Assembly (NCBI RefSeq): GCF_030272615.1
Contig: NC_081413.1
Coordinates: 156,739,849-156,803,848 of the forward strand
Direction: 5' to 3'
From: Cryptomeria japonica
Taxonomy: Eukaryota > Streptophyta > Pinopsida > Cupressales > Cupressaceae
Length of the DNA: 64,000 bases
Under the pieces are notes generated by a model, which saw only the letters and a list, made by a program, of their open reading frames with translations, ran no database searches and was not told the origin of the DNA. The position numbers and the translations under genes are program-made. This document shows, piece by piece, positions 34,486 through 47,507 of the stretch; position 1 is the stretch's first letter, and every line of letters begins with the position of its first letter.

Positions 34486-35632
34486 TGTAGTGTCATAAAT
34501 TGTCACCGGGCCAATTTTGACCTCATTTTTGTGCCCCTACTTTAGTGCATCTCCCCCTCATCTCCTATCCAAGTCTATTTAGTGACTTAAAACTCCAGTC
34601 TTGGTGCCACATACACCTTCCAACTGATCCTCTAGGGCTACGTCCTTATCCCTGGGGCTGATTTGAGGTCCCTAATTGAAAAAGACTAGGGAATTAGTGC
34701 TCTGGTCCCCCTGGTCTTGGACCAGAGTGGCCGGTGCCTTGTTCCCCCTCAATAGGATCCAATTTTTAAGGAAGGGATGAGACCTATCACTCCCGAGGGA
34801 AATGGAATTGGTGGCTCAATGTAATAGTTGGAGCTTGGCCTAATTGGTAAATTGACCTAGGATCTCATATATAAAGGCATTTGATCAACCTAATTTCATC
34901 CTAAGCATTCTAAGTCTCCATATATAAGCAGTCAAGCATTGAAGTGTTCATAATCAAATGTTTCCAAATATCTTCAAGGATGAATTTACTTCATTCAACC
35001 ATTGTGGAGCAAGTTACAACATTCATATTCAAGCATGTGTGTGTGATTAATCATTGCAGATTTGAGGTATATCTTTCCATTATTTATTTCAGTATTTGCT
35101 ACATTTCATTCAAGGCTAATTCATAAATCGGGGTTTGACTTAGGAAAACCCTATTCCCAACCTATTTCCCTTCTTTAGTGTGCGCGGGAATAGGTACAGG
35201 ACCGCGATCTTCAGAATTGGCTTTATTTACAATGATGAATCAATCCCCTATTGAAGTGCAAAAAGTGCGGAGGACCAGAGTGACCACCATTTCGGTCCCA
35301 ACAAATTAGGAGCCCCTTTTGGGAACAGGTTTGAGTACTCTTATAATCCTTAGACCTAGGTTTGTGGATCGATCTGACGATTGTAGCTCACTATTTGCAC
35401 ATAAGTACATCAATTTCAGTATGTTTTCCCTAATTTAAGAATCTTCAACAAATCAATTCAACTCAATGGAAAGAAGAGACTCATCCAAGACCCCTTGAAA
35501 TATGACCAACATTTAGACCTCTTAGGTTTAGATCTATAAAATTCCTATATTTAGCTAATGTATTGATCCCCAAGTAAAAATTAGAGGTTTTCATCCTTCT
35601 TGTGGTGGAAACCCTAATTTTTCACCATTACA
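34486..35632 (+). repeat. Solo LTR of element D's family, opposite orientation, TSD CTAAT
   Basis: Starts TGTAGTGTCATAAATTGTC and ends TTTTCACCATTACA; CTAAT occurs at 34481-34485 and 35633-35637. It aligns in inverted orientation with the D LTRs, including the GTTTGACTTAGG, CGGAGGACCAGAGTGA and CTTTTGGGAACA stretches, but is clearly diverged. TATA box TATATAAAGG at 34868-34876. It landed as a separate insertion inside D. Confidence 0.9.
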
Positions 35633-35637
35633 CTAAT

Positions 35638-36119
35638 CAAGCAAATCATCCGCCTGCCAATATTGTTGAACATTGTTTTGGGAAGGTGGACAATATGCAA
35701 GAGGAGAAACTTTGAGCATGGTAGATGGAGCTACTACAAGTTCCAAACAAGGATTATTCTCTAATGATGAGCCACTTTGTCTGTCATAAGGAGCTAGGAT
35801 TAATGCTTTTGAAAATTGTTTAGTTAAATCATTGTCAACATCAACAAGCTCATATTCTTCATTAGAATCAGTATCATCAACATTGTTAGAATGAATTTTT
35901 TTTATCTATTTCTTAATCAAGATTAATAAAAATAGGAGCTCTAATATGAATAGAACTTGAATCATCATCTTTGTTAAGCATTTTCAATCTTGGTGATTTA
36001 GGTTGAATTTCCTCCCTAGGGTTAGGTGAAGGTTGGACAAATGGGATCATGTCAACATTTGGTGTCTTTGGGGAGGAAATGGGTTGAGAATCAAGTTCAC
36101 AAGCCTTAGCACAATATTT
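35638..36119 (-). other. Element D internal sequence, no intact gene
   Basis: Between the solo LTR and the Pro-rich frame. Low-complexity, acidic-looking frames on the minus strand but no recognisable domain. Confidence 0.4.
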
Positions 36120-36404
36120 TCATTGACGTTCTCTCACACAACTGTTTCTTTTAGTTTTAGCCGAGGGTTGTGATTGTTTAGGATCAATGGACATAGGCTT
36201 TTTCTCTTCCAGTAAAGGGGGAGGAATAGGAGAAGATCTACTAGGCTGAAAGATAGGGGATGTCAGGCGCTTCCATTTGCAAGATGTAGGAGGCAAAACT
36301 GCAACATTAATAGGAGGAATAGAAGGTGTAGGTAGGAGACCAATTCCATCATGAGGAGGAGAAATAGGTCTAGGATCTCTTAGCTTACTAAAAGATAAGA
36401 TCAT
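36120..36404 (-). pseudogene. Pro-rich open frame of element D (94 codons)
   Basis: Rich in Pro, Ser and Lys (PISPPHDGIG, SSPIPPPLLEEKKP). It follows the protease remnant in transcription order and may be a linker that once led into RT, or a chance frame. I recognise no domain. Confidence 0.3.
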
Positions 36405-36534
36405 CTCATTCTTCCACTTCTGATAAGATTGAAAGAGAGCATCACTTTGAAGCTTAAGAGGTTCAAATTATTTAGGCCAAAAGTAATCAAGGTTAACTTC
36501 TACACACTTCACCGTGGGTTGGTACAAGCTATGA

Positions 36535-38750
36535 TTAATTGTTACGATTTATGTCATTATGAGGAAATTTTAAACATTTATGTATAGTAGAAGGGATCAA
36601 TTTCATGGAAGAGAGCCAAGAATGTCCCAACTTCACATAAATTTGATCTAATGTAGGAATGATAACAAAAATGACATCTAAGCACTTAGTACCAACCTTA
36701 ACAGGAAGAGCAATAGAGCCAACAGTAGAGTAAGAGAAACCATCATACACCTTAACCACTATAACAAATTTATCATATGTTACTTGATGCAATTGTAAAG
36801 TATAAATATATTCTCCAAGTTATCACATTCACCATACATGTTGGATCAATATCCATCCCTTGTGAGAGTTTGTCTTTTATCTCCACAAAGATATATAGTG
36901 GGTTGTCAGGTGCATCAATAGTCTCACTAGGATCAAATGTAATCCATAGGTCCTTAGGAGGTGTAGGTTTATCAAAAAGATTCACCATATTGTTAGAATC
37001 AAGGCCAAGGTCATTGGGAGAAAAGTAAAGATGCTCAAACTCAACAGTGTTAGTAGAATGGGAAGGCAAAGGATTAGTAAAGATTTGGAGATTTTGATTA
37101 GGAGGAGCTACAAATTTGTTTCCTTTGTCATTCACACTAGCTACGGATATGATATTGTTATCAATAAAGTCTTGAATCCTACTCCTTAAGGAATAACACT
37201 TTTCAGTGTCATGACTGAGTTGATGATGATATTGGCAAAAAGCTTTCGGATCATGATAAGGTGGAAAATATTTGGATGTATCAATTGGTTTGATGGGAGA
37301 AAGTTTCAACACATTTTTGTTCAACAATAGTGTCATTATGCTATGCAAATCAGAAAGAGTAGTAAATTTTTTTCTAAAGTATTTGTATAAAGGAGGAACA
37401 CCCAATGTCGCGACTGCCACTTGAGTATTGATGTTGTCATTGAACTTGATACATCCCTTGTTCAGTTTAAACTTGAAAAAAGATTGTTGAGCACTCTTAT
37501 TCTTATCAATTGGAGCCATTGAAGATGATGATTCAAATTGAATCACTTGAAGCTAATAATTATGGAGAACTATGCATAACTACGCAAAGGAAGTAAACTT
37601 AGAAAAGAGAAGCTTATCCCTAGTGTCTTTTCATAAATTAACAATAAAAATTATTTGAGCATATTGATCAAGCATAGGATAAGAAATTTGAGAATACAAA
37701 TATTTATATCTACCAATAAAATCAATCACTTTTTCTTTAACACCTTGCTTACAATGAATTAAACCAGTCAAAGTAATTTTAGGACCAAAATTATTGTGAA
37801 ATTGTTGAACAAAAGCATTAGCTAATTGTTGAAATGATGTAATAGAATAAGGAGGCAAATAAAAATACCATTGCAAAGTTTTGTCCCTAAAGATTTGAGT
37901 AAATGATTTAGTGATGTCTTTGATCATGAGAAAAGTCACTACACAAAGTTTGAAATATTTTCACATGAATCAAGGGATCACTTTTTCAATTATAAAGCTC
38001 TATTTGAGGGACTTCCATATGTTTAGGAGGGACTGCACAGATAATGCCATCATATAATATGATCACTACATCAAATGTGGGCACATTAAACTTGGATTGG
38101 GTGATAGAAGCTAGTTGTTGTAGGAATGGAATAGTTTGGTCTAGGTTATTGATGGTTACTTCGGTAGATGGATTGAAATTGGACATATTGGATTGGGATG
38201 ATGGAGTAACATTGTTGTATGTAGGTGGAGGTTGAGAGTAAGGAGGTGGAACGCTATGATATGTAGGTATGGGAGATAATTGGGTCACAAATGGAAGACT
38301 CGTGGAAGGAGGTATAAAAGAATTTTGTTTAGATAAGTTTCCCCCTTGACTAACATCTGTAGGATTAACATTTTGTGTGAAAGTAGTCATGATATAGAAG
38401 AAGTGAAATTAGGCACACTAGGCAAGGATGTAGGCATAGGAATAGAATGATTAACTTGAGTAGTATCTTGAGTGTAACCAAGGATTTTAACACAACTTTT
38501 CATAGGCATGATATTAGTGTCAACAATATGAGCAAGGTCATGCAAAAAATCATCACCAATTTTATCACTTTGAACCATTCTTTCTAACCCATCAATCAAT
38601 GGGATTGCCTCACTTTCTGGGTATTGTTGACTCATCCATTGTTGAAGATTTTTAAATTCATTGTCAATCTTGTCTGATTGATCAATGAAAACCCTAGTTA
38701 GTGATTCATCCGCATCATACCAACATTCTAATGAAACAAGTTGTCCAAAT
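36535..38750 (-). pseudogene. gag-pro: Element D gag and protease remnant
   Basis: In several frames with stops. 38635-37986 is Pro/Ser-rich N-terminal gag. 37939-37631 has the Retrotrans_gag core (LQWYFYLPPYSITSFQQLA, FVQQFHNNF). 37546-36773 has a CQYHHQLSHDTEKC zinc-knuckle-like motif in the order usual for Tat-type gag. 36792-36535 is a protease C-terminus (LGHSWLSSMKLIPST, HKCLKFPHN), which in Tat proteases follows the flap; the catalytic DSG/DTG part is not seen. Frame changes occur near 38390, 37940 and 36790. Confidence 0.75.
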
Positions 38751-39332
38751 TAGGCTCCATATCCTTCGTAATTAAACCTTGGGAAGCCTTAATTCTACAA
38801 CTTCTTCTCATGAGAATATTAGGTAGAACTAATGGTAGTAAAACTCATGCATAAGGGAGGAAAATTTGAAATTTGAAAATTATGATTAAACAATACAAAA
38901 TTTTATTAAAAATGATTGATTAACCAGTTAATTAAGCAATTTGATTTGTGAATTTGAAAGATAAATGCATCTAGATCATAGCATATCATAAAGATCATAT
39001 CTAAAAAAATGATTTGAAAAATTATACAACCCACAAATATATTTTAGAATTATAAATTAGGGTTTTTGTGAATTCAACCACTAAATTTATGTAATTCAAT
39101 TGGAAAGTAGATCTACGAGTGCAAAATTTTAAATTGCATGAATGATCAGATCTGAAATAATTAATCCAAATTAGACAACCCATAAGTTCAATTTTAGAAT
39201 TAAAAATTAGGGTTTTTTGTGAATTTAACCTCTAAATTAGTTAAATTCAATTAAAAATTTAACTTGTAAATTTGAATTTGAAATGCATAAACACTCAGAT
39301 CTGAGAACATAAATCAAAAAATTAAAGTGTAA

Positions 39333-39351
39333 GATGTTGGGTTCACCAAAA
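39333..39351 (-). promoter_or_regulatory. Primer-binding site of element D
   Basis: Minus strand TTTTGGTGAACCCAACATC immediately after the LTR end CACCATTACA. TGG at this spot is the complement of a tRNA CCA end; I did not assign the tRNA. Confidence 0.65.
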
Positions 39352-39663
39352 TGTAATGGTGAAAAATGACTAGGGTTTCTCCCAATGATGAAGTAAAACC
39401 CTTGATTTTTGCTTAGAAACCACTACATTAAAGAGGGGTGAATATAATAGATCTAGCCTCAAATTATCAAGGATAAGGCTGAGAATTCTGATTAGATTCA
39501 GTGGTTAAGATTTGACTCCCTCTTTTAAATTGATTTGTGAAAATGTCGAAATTAGGGTAAATATGTTGAAATTAAAGTAATTGCACATAAATAGTGAGCT
39601 ACAATCATTGGACAGAGCCATGAACCTTGATTTGAGCAATATGAGAGTGTTCAAATATGTTCA
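39352..39663 (-). repeat. 5' LTR of element D, PBS-proximal part
   Basis: 312 bp matching the left part of the LTR at 32569. The other part is 56895-57767; element C separates them. Flanks GTTCA (39659-39663) and ATTCC (56890-56894) each differ by one base from GTTCC, the bases at this site in D's other LTR, so the TSD was GTTCC. Confidence 0.88.
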
Positions 39664-40472
39664 TGTTGGTTAAAAGGTTTGCCTTTCCTTTAATATTTTT
39701 TTAATGATGACTCATGCATACCCTTGATGAAAAGCAAATGAAACCAACAGTTGGGTGAACCGAGTTTCGGTTTACCCTCTGCATAAGAGTGTAGCTCCTC
39801 ATATGATATCCAATGAATTTTTATGCAAATAACTCACAAAGAAATACACTTTTTATTAGAAAGAAAGAAAGGATTTCACATTCATTTGTCAACTCAATAA
39901 GAATGCTACAAGATAATTATCTATAAATATAAAGCTCACAGACTCAAACTTTAAACATTTCAAATTGATGTTAAGCTTATTTCACCAAGTATACTCAATG
40001 TAGCATAAATGTTGATCGATAATCGCTCATGCCCCAAAGGACAAGGGGGATCAGAATCATTTAAATGACAATGTACCACTAATTTTCTTAACCAATGAAT
40101 TCACAAACTTATAATAAATTGGTAATGAAGTAAAATACTCTGCACACAAGCATACATCCCAACAGAGATTTTATCTATCATTCAAACGCACAGATTTGAA
40201 GGCTAGGCAAAATATATCATTTCATTCATATATAAAATATCTACACTTAAATTCAAAAGAAAATTAAGTCTTCCAATTCAAATCAAAGTTTTTCGGACCC
40301 TCAATAAAGCTTGCTTAATTACATATATAGCCTCCAGGCTAATAGTTTTTTTGAAAATAACCCTAAATTCTTAAACTCTACCCTAGAGTTAAAAGATATT
40401 GTTTTCTTCAAACTGGATAAAACTTAAATGATCAAAGGTCATGGACAGGATGACAGCTTGTCCATAAACCGA

Positions 40473-43400
40473 TCAAGACTCCAACGTGGTAGAAGAAGCT
40501 ACCGATTTGTCCTATTTTGTCGCGGTACCACATACACTTCACCACTCCAAATGTGTTGCTGAGAAATTAAGGATAACCTGATAGTGCCAGAGTCCAATGT
40601 GCAGAATGCGCTACTTCCAGACTTCTTTGTCCATGTTTACCTGCAAAACTTTAATTTTATTCACTTTGAAGTGATTGAAGCAAACTGCTAACATTGATTA
40701 TATCCTTGCCACTTTGGAGAAGTCATCTGTAGTTACAGACTTTGTTTCTTTAACAAGTTTCACCCTTTCTTTAAAGGTTTTGACCATATCTATCGCTAGT
40801 TCAATTGTCTGTCCATCCTCCTTTAGGAGCTGTATATCGATGCATTTTAAATCTTTTTGCATCCTATCAATAAGTTCTTTTAATCCTTTTAGTAACTTGA
40901 TGGATTCTTTGTGACACTATTTAATGATAGAGTTCCTCCATTCAACATTCTTTCTTAGTACATACAGTACGTTGTCATCTAGGTTATCCATTGGTTTCTC
41001 AGCAAGAAATTTTGTGACGCCAAATTTATGTACATCATTCATCTGTGCTAAGAATGCTACCCATTTCTTTCTTTCTTCATCCCATGCGGTAGCTTCCAAT
41101 TCCAACTCTTTACTCACAGTTATGGCATTATCATACACCTTAATCAGGCTAGCAATGTAGTTTGTGCCCTACTGCACTATGGAGTCAATCCACTTATCAA
41201 AAACTTTAGCTATCATGCGGCTTCTTTGGACCTAATCCAATAGCTTTTTATTTACTGGTGATTTAGGGTCAAAGGAAAATGCCATCTATGTCAGAGCTTG
41301 AGGAATCAGATGATGTATGGCATTGATATATTCTTCCATCTGGATAACAACTTGTTACAACTCTCGCTTATCCTTCTCATCTTTCCAGGTTTTGGATATC
41401 ATTCTTTTAGTGGAGGATTCTAAATGTTTGGCATCCACAGCCCTTGAAGCAGCTCCTAGGTCAATTTTCTCAACAATAAAATCACTCTCAGTGGCTTTTT
41501 TTGGGTCTTTAACTAAAATAGGCTTAGGTACTTTCGCTACCCAATGGCCTATTTCATCATCAACCTCCATCACTGCCTGTGTTTTAAGATTTTTGGGCTT
41601 GGATATTTTCCCAAGGCACTTACTTACCATATCCTCCATGGGAATAGTAATAGGAACAATACTATGTTTCTTTCCAATTGAAGCTCCAAGCCATCAAGAA
41701 GTACTAGAAGTTTCTTTGGGCGAAGGTGTCTGATCATCAGGTGGGTTGACAACAGTCATGGTGCTCATCGGATTTGGATTTTCCTCAGGTTCTTTCTCTG
41801 CATCCGCATCCTGCACTGAGGGATTATTTAACACTTGTTGATCCATGATCACCTAAGTTTTGTCACTCAAATCGAAGTCCATAACAATTTGGTCTTCCAC
41901 TGGTTCCCTGTTTTTCTTTTTGCTCCTTGAATGGGTGACTCAAACTACTGAAGAACTCAATGGGGATTTCTTTGATCTTCTGGTTTGAACCTCTCCAATT
42001 TTAAGCCTTGTGGCACCTGCAACATCAACAATTACATTAGAGGAGGAATTGGGAATCTGTGTTGTAGCATGAAGTGGACCAACTATTAATTCTTTAGGAG
42101 TAATAATCGACTTCTTTCTAAATTTGTGGTCCATTAACCACTTCTTCGTTCTCCTTATGACATTGAAGGACTTGGCTTGAATATTTTCTTCTTCTCTCCT
42201 ATCCTAGTCAATTTCAAGGATAGGTTGCCCTTGAACCCTTTCATTGAATTCAGGATACAATACATCTCCCCCTTCCTCTTGTTGTATTCCTGACATATTA
42301 ATGGACAACCTCATTGTAACAATCTGCTGCGGAGTGAATCTTGACCATAATCTCCTTCTTACTTCAAATTCATCATAAAAATTTTCCCAATAGTCTTCTA
42401 ATTAAGGTTCATGGAAGAAATTGTCATCAACATTTAGATGTTTTGCAACATATCCCCTGCTATCAAACTTATATCTGGCAATGTAGGGTTGTAAATTCAT
42501 TTTCTTGAACTCTAATTCTAGGTTCAAGGCATTAGAAACAAACTTACAACTATAATATCCAAGTTCAATCGGGAAGGCAACCCCGGATTTACTCTTCATC
42601 CCTAACCTTCAAAGCCCCCCACTCTAATATAAGTAAATCTAGGAAATTCTATAAAGTAGCTTCCATATATACTGACTAGCTCCATGGCCTCGACTGACAT
42701 CCTTTTATTTGTGTCTCCCTGCAGCTCAAAGACAAGTCTTCCTACAAAAACATCATTCCCTCTTGTGAAATTTTTTGCATGTCTTTATTGTTGTAGGTAT
42801 GGGTAATAATCATAAACCTTCATGTCGCCCACCCAAGGCTCATTATGCAACCCTTTCCATTCTCTGGTACAAGCCAATATATAAAATAGATATGAGGAGA
42901 TGTAAAAACTGGACATTCCAACAAAGTTACTCAAACCCTCATGGAGCCTTCCAGCAATAACCTGCGCCTAGTCAAGATATTTCTCACCAGCTAACAATAC
43001 CTAAATATAAAATTACATCCAATCTTCCCAATAGAAAGTGTGTGAATTACCTTTGAGTTTGTTTAACAATATTACAATATCCTGCACTTCTGTGATGAAA
43101 TGCTCTCTTGTAAGAGGTTTGCGTAACCAGGACCCCCCTTTTCTGAACCTTTAGAAGCCAATTCCTTGCAATGACACTTTTATATATGCTTTTCTTCTCA
43201 GAGAAAAATGTGTATGAGGTACCAATTGACCAATCTTCATATGGCTCTTTATGAGGGATTCCAATTGTAGTCATCACCGTTTCTCTGTTAATTTATACTA
43301 ACAATTCACCACTAGTGGTCCTAATGCACCTGCTATTGGCATCATATTTGTTCATACATGCTATCACCCATTATGGGCAAGGAGAAGCTTCAATCAAGCC

Positions 43401-43583
43401 ACTTCTAACTATTCTTTCCATCATTGAGTTAGCTTCGGGGTTTCTATCTCTTTCTAAAAAATCTCCCAAGTCAACTTGGGCCAAAGAAGTGTCACCCAAT
43501 TCTAGAAGTGTACTTACTAGGCATGATGTGCGACCAAGTTTTGGAAGAGTCGGCCTCATAATGTTCTCTTTTGCATTCATCAA
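40473..43583 (-). pseudogene. LTR-encoded protein of element C, 3' LTR copy (decayed)
   Basis: From the Met at 43583 (MMNAKENIMRPTLPKLG) to a TGA at 40475-40473 shared with the other LTR copy. Interrupted by many stops and frameshifts. It preserves a stretch lost in the 5' copy (FHEGLSNFVGMSSFYISSY, about 42930-42890). Similarities to the B protein are clear: SGLIE, a Met/Ile GIPH segment, YISSYLFYILAC against MSSYLLYCLAC, GHWVAKV against GKWVTEI and ARIEAM against ARIESM. The C-terminal about 55 codons after VLQVN extend beyond the B protein. Confidence 0.75.
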
Positions 43584-44029
43584 ACAGTTCCTAAAAATAA
43601 TAGAATTCTATTCCAAAACAAAGAATTTTCCAACACTAGCTTTCTGAGCTAGTAACATAGCGAAGGGGAAATTATCAAAACTCACCTATTACCACCATCA
43701 AATCTGTGAAACCCTTGGAAGTATGGAGTTGAAATTATCTTCGACGCCCTTTGCTTCACCAACAACAACAACTACCACTTTCACAATTTGAGAATTCACA
43801 TATGAAGAGGCGGAAAAATTGAGTAATACCTATGCACGCCTCATGATAATTTATTCAAACGTGTGAGATAACCCATGATTTGATGGGATCTTGACAAATT
43901 TATTAATTACACATCAACTCTGCACAAACGGCTTGAGTTTTCATGATTTCTTTCCATAGTTAGAATTTTAAAATATAAGATGCCCAAAATATTCCTTTTG
44001 TCGTGCCACCTTTTGTGTTATTAATGTCC

Positions 44030-44360
44030 TCGGAGCCAACTTGAAATGAACTTTTGAACTTTGAACCATTTAACAAGAAGTTCAATGGTTCAATTTCAAT
44101 CTTGAGAAAACAAAAGAACTCCCAACTTGTGGCTCAACACAACACCGAGAACGAGCGAAGACTTCTAACAAACATAAAGGAAGACTTTGAACCTTGAACC
44201 GCTATAGGAATGGTTCAAAAGTTCAATTTCAAGACCGACTTAACACATCCACGCTCGTTCGCTTAACAACATAACAAAGTCGCAGCCCACACAAAGGCAC
44301 TGGTTGAACTTTGAATCTTGAACCAATATGCAAGTTCAACTGACGGGTTCATTGGGGCAG
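44030..44360 (-). promoter_or_regulatory. TTGAAC/GTTCAA motif cluster in the element C 3' LTR
   Basis: A dozen or more copies in about 320 bp, with runs such as GAACTTTGAACC and TTTGAACCTTGAACC. Same place relative to LTR start and LTR-encoded gene as in B. Confidence 0.5.
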
Positions 44361-44451
44361 AAAGGGTGCATGGCTAAAGATAGATCAAACCGAATGGGGA
44401 AAACAAAATTAAATACACATTATTTTGCTCAAGACAAATAATGGGGTAGTA

Positions 44452-44470
44452 TTAGCTTTGACTGGGGACC
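44452..44470 (-). promoter_or_regulatory. Probable PPT region of element C
   Basis: Minus strand CCCAGTCAAAGCTAA directly before the 3' LTR start, matching the position and sequence in B. Confidence 0.5.
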
Positions 44471-44599
44471 GGGACTGAAAAGGACCAGGAATGGAACTTA
44501 GAATCTCTGGTTTTGCACGCAAGCAGGAAGGACAAAGGTCTAAACACAACAAACACACAACAAGAAAAACAAACAGCACAACAAAAACCTATGTACAGA

Positions 44600-47413
44600 T
44601 CAGAATGAGATCTTCTTGTAACTGATACAACTTTAAATCTTGCCCATTATTGGACAAGGGTGATGAAACTCCGTTAGATTATTCAAGTTTACATGAGTTA
44701 GGACTCAATACCTATTTGATTGTGAATGGTCCTTTCCACATATAATCAAATTTATTATGAGCTCCTTCCGGTTCCCTGCGTTTGTCCTAGAGCGGAACTT
44801 GATCTCCCAGCATAAATTGTTGTGGCCTAGCTCTGCGATCGAAAATTTTATTTACCCTGGCTTGATGTGAAATGATGTGATCTACCAATTGTTGCCTCTC
44901 TTCTTCAATTTTTGAAAGATACATAAGTCTCTTTTCCAGAGCACTTTGGAAGAATTCGTCTTCTATTACTTTCTGCAACCTAGCAGATGATAATTCCAGA
45001 GGTAAGGACAATTGAGCTTCAACTCCATATACCAATTCAAATGGTGTCATACCTATGGCCCTCTTGGGTGAGGTCATGTCTTCCCATAGTGCTTCATATA
45101 ATATTTTATGCCAATCCTTTGCATTCTCAACCACCAATTTTTGCATTATAAAAATCAGATTCTTATTGTTGGATTCGGCCTAGCCATTTCCTTGCGGATA
45201 GTAATTTGAAGAATGAGATAATTAAATTCCATGATCATAGAAAAATAGGATGAGTTATTCGAAAGAGAAATTTGGGGCATTATCAGTCACGATCTTCCAA
45301 GGTACAGCAAATCTAGTCAAGTTATTTTCTTTCAAGAAAGTACAAACAATTTCTGAAGTAGTCTTCCTGACAGGGACTACTTCTACCCACTTCGTAAAAT
45401 AATCTATAGTTGTAAGGATATGGGTATGACCAGAATTTGACAAGGGACTCAATGGACCAATAAAATCTAATCCCCACTGCTTGAAGGGTCCATCTATGAT
45501 TACTGGCCTTAATGGCAATGCAACTAATTGAGGTCTTCTTGAGAATAACTTGCATTTCTCACAGCCTGCAACCCATTTATTGATAGTTCTGATACTTAAT
45601 GTTAATTACAGATGCCAAGCTAACAAGATGAGAGGGGGGGGTGAATCATACAGACTTAATCTTCCATAAAAACAACATATTCAACCTCGGTAACATATAC
45701 TTCAGTAATATAACCAAAACTGCTAAGCATGCAAACTCATAAGCATATAAACATCATAAAACTCATAACACCAGACTTAACGTGGAAACCCAAATAGGGA
45801 AAAACCATTGTGGGATTTCGGACCCACTAAGAAATATACTATTCTAGAGTATGCTCGGTTAAAAGCAAATCCTGTTAAAGATTACAAACACATTGTTAGA
45901 TGTGACCCTGTTAAGGGATTTCCCTTAGATCTGTTAGGATCTTCACCTTGTTAGAAGTGACCTTGTTAAAGGATTTCAAACACTCAATCAGAATGTCACC
46001 TTGCTAGAGGGTTTTACAAATAAGATTGTTAAGTCCACTCGGTTAAGATATTTTCTGTCACTTTACAAAATAACAGTAATAAAAATCTATCTGCAACTTC
46101 ACATCTAAAATGCTAAAGCAGATTCTTATTTGCTCAATTCAATCTAGTCATAGGACTTATCTTGTCCATCTGCTGGGCTCTATACTCTGTTATTCAAAAC
46201 AGGTCTTCAAGCTTCTGTGTTCGGTAATCACTATGTAGCATCCCTGTGCTTACACTTGCCCGCATACATTGTTTATCAACAGTTCCTTATTTATAAACAG
46301 TTTGCCAACCGCTTAATCTCCTTGATCACATATCCCATGATCAATCATAGCCATCAGATCTTCAAACTTGACCAGGTTCAAAGTATCCTTCGATCTGAAA
46401 ACGTTTTACCCCGCCTTGGAACTTGCATACATTTCTTGGAACTTGTGCTACGGTATTGTGGTTCAATCTGAGCTGTAGATCTTCCTGTCGATCTTCCTTT
46501 GCCATAGATCCTTAACAACCTTTATACACATTGTAACAATCATTTAATCATAACCATCTCATCAACTTCCTTCATTAAATAATGCTTTTATTCATTCAAT
46601 GCATTCTGTTATTACTCGGTTGCAACTCGGTAAATACTTAACTTCACTCGGTAGACATTCTGTCTTCATTAACCGATAGCGATAACCTTAGGGTTTACTG
46701 ACTAGGTTCTTTAGGGTTTACCGACTAGGTTCTTTGCTCGGTAACATAGTATAGTATTAATCTTACAATCAACAACATATGTAGGATATCAAAATAATCT
46801 AAACATCATGATCTCATCATTGTCTAACTCGGTAATAGTTGCCCATTGAATAATTTACTCCTCCCCTTATTCATCACATTCTTTCTGTGTCTTTTACCGA
46901 CATCTTTATACTCACCAAATCATACTTCTTAAGATATGGCAACATCATACTGAATTAGAAAATCAATTTCTTGACATCAATGACAAAATAATAATATTAA
47001 GACAGTAAACATCCTTAATCAGTTATATCCATAATCATCAACAACCTTCTCAATATCCTTATTGAAATGCCAACAATCTCCCTTTGTCTATTATAATGCC
47101 AACATTTATATGCATCTTTAAATATTCTTGGCCAGTAGTAACAACTCCTGAGGATTTTGAAAGTTGTTACAGTAGATGAATAGTGTCCCTTGCATGCCTC
47201 ATTATGAAAAACTTGTAAAAGCTTCTTTTGTTGTTCTTTGTCAGCACACTTTAAGAATGACCCATCCAAGCCCTTTTTGTATAGGATATCATCCACAATC
47301 ACATATTTAGCCGCCTTCAATATTAAATTTCTCTTTTCTTTTGCAGTTAAATGCTCGGGGCATTCTCCGTAAGTCAAGTAATGAGCCACATCAGTGAACC
47401 ACTCATCTTGCAA
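44600..47413 (-). pseudogene. pol (INT): Element C integrase, split by a Copia solo LTR
   Basis: 47413-47105 encodes the part before and within the HHCC zinc region (HNEACKGHYSSTVT). Beyond the solo LTR, 45580-44600 continues with CEKCKLFS, the core Asp in WGLDFIG, second Asp in VTDNAPNF, then stops and the Glu after an NG*AES stretch, ending with a GPF module. Removing the 1524-bp LTR and one 5-bp TSD restores the phase across the site exactly, so integrase was uninterrupted before. A frameshift near 47420-47508 separates it from RNase H. Confidence 0.88.
45581..47104 (-). repeat. Copia solo LTR (1524 bp), TSD TTTAT
   Basis: TTTAT lies at 45576-45580 and 47105-47109. Minus strand starts TGTTGGCATTATAATAGACA, has a second TGTTGGCATT 33 bases later after ACAAAGGGAGAT, and ends AGTATCAGAACTATCA. 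Near the end is a G/C run (GGGGGGGG on +, near 45635) as in the Copia LTR at 58952-60360, whose start TGTTGTCATTGATGTCAA is also similar. These traits point to SIRE/Maximus-like Copia elements. Confidence 0.88.
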
Positions 47414-47507
47414 GCTGACAAATAAAGTTAGTGGGAGTTTATCTTCCTCGTCCTTGTTTTTCAGCTATCAAACGACACAATCCTTGCCCCTGGACTAATT
47501 TGGTTGG

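Larger units (their letters stand above)
39664..44451 (-). repeat. 3' LTR of element C (about 4.8 kb)
   Basis: Minus strand starts TACTACCCCATTATTTG (first bases mutated from TGTTACC, compare 56889) and ends CTTTTAACCAACA at 39664. Matches 51993-56889 throughout. Contains a copy of the LTR-encoded gene and the TTGAAC cluster. Confidence 0.9.
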
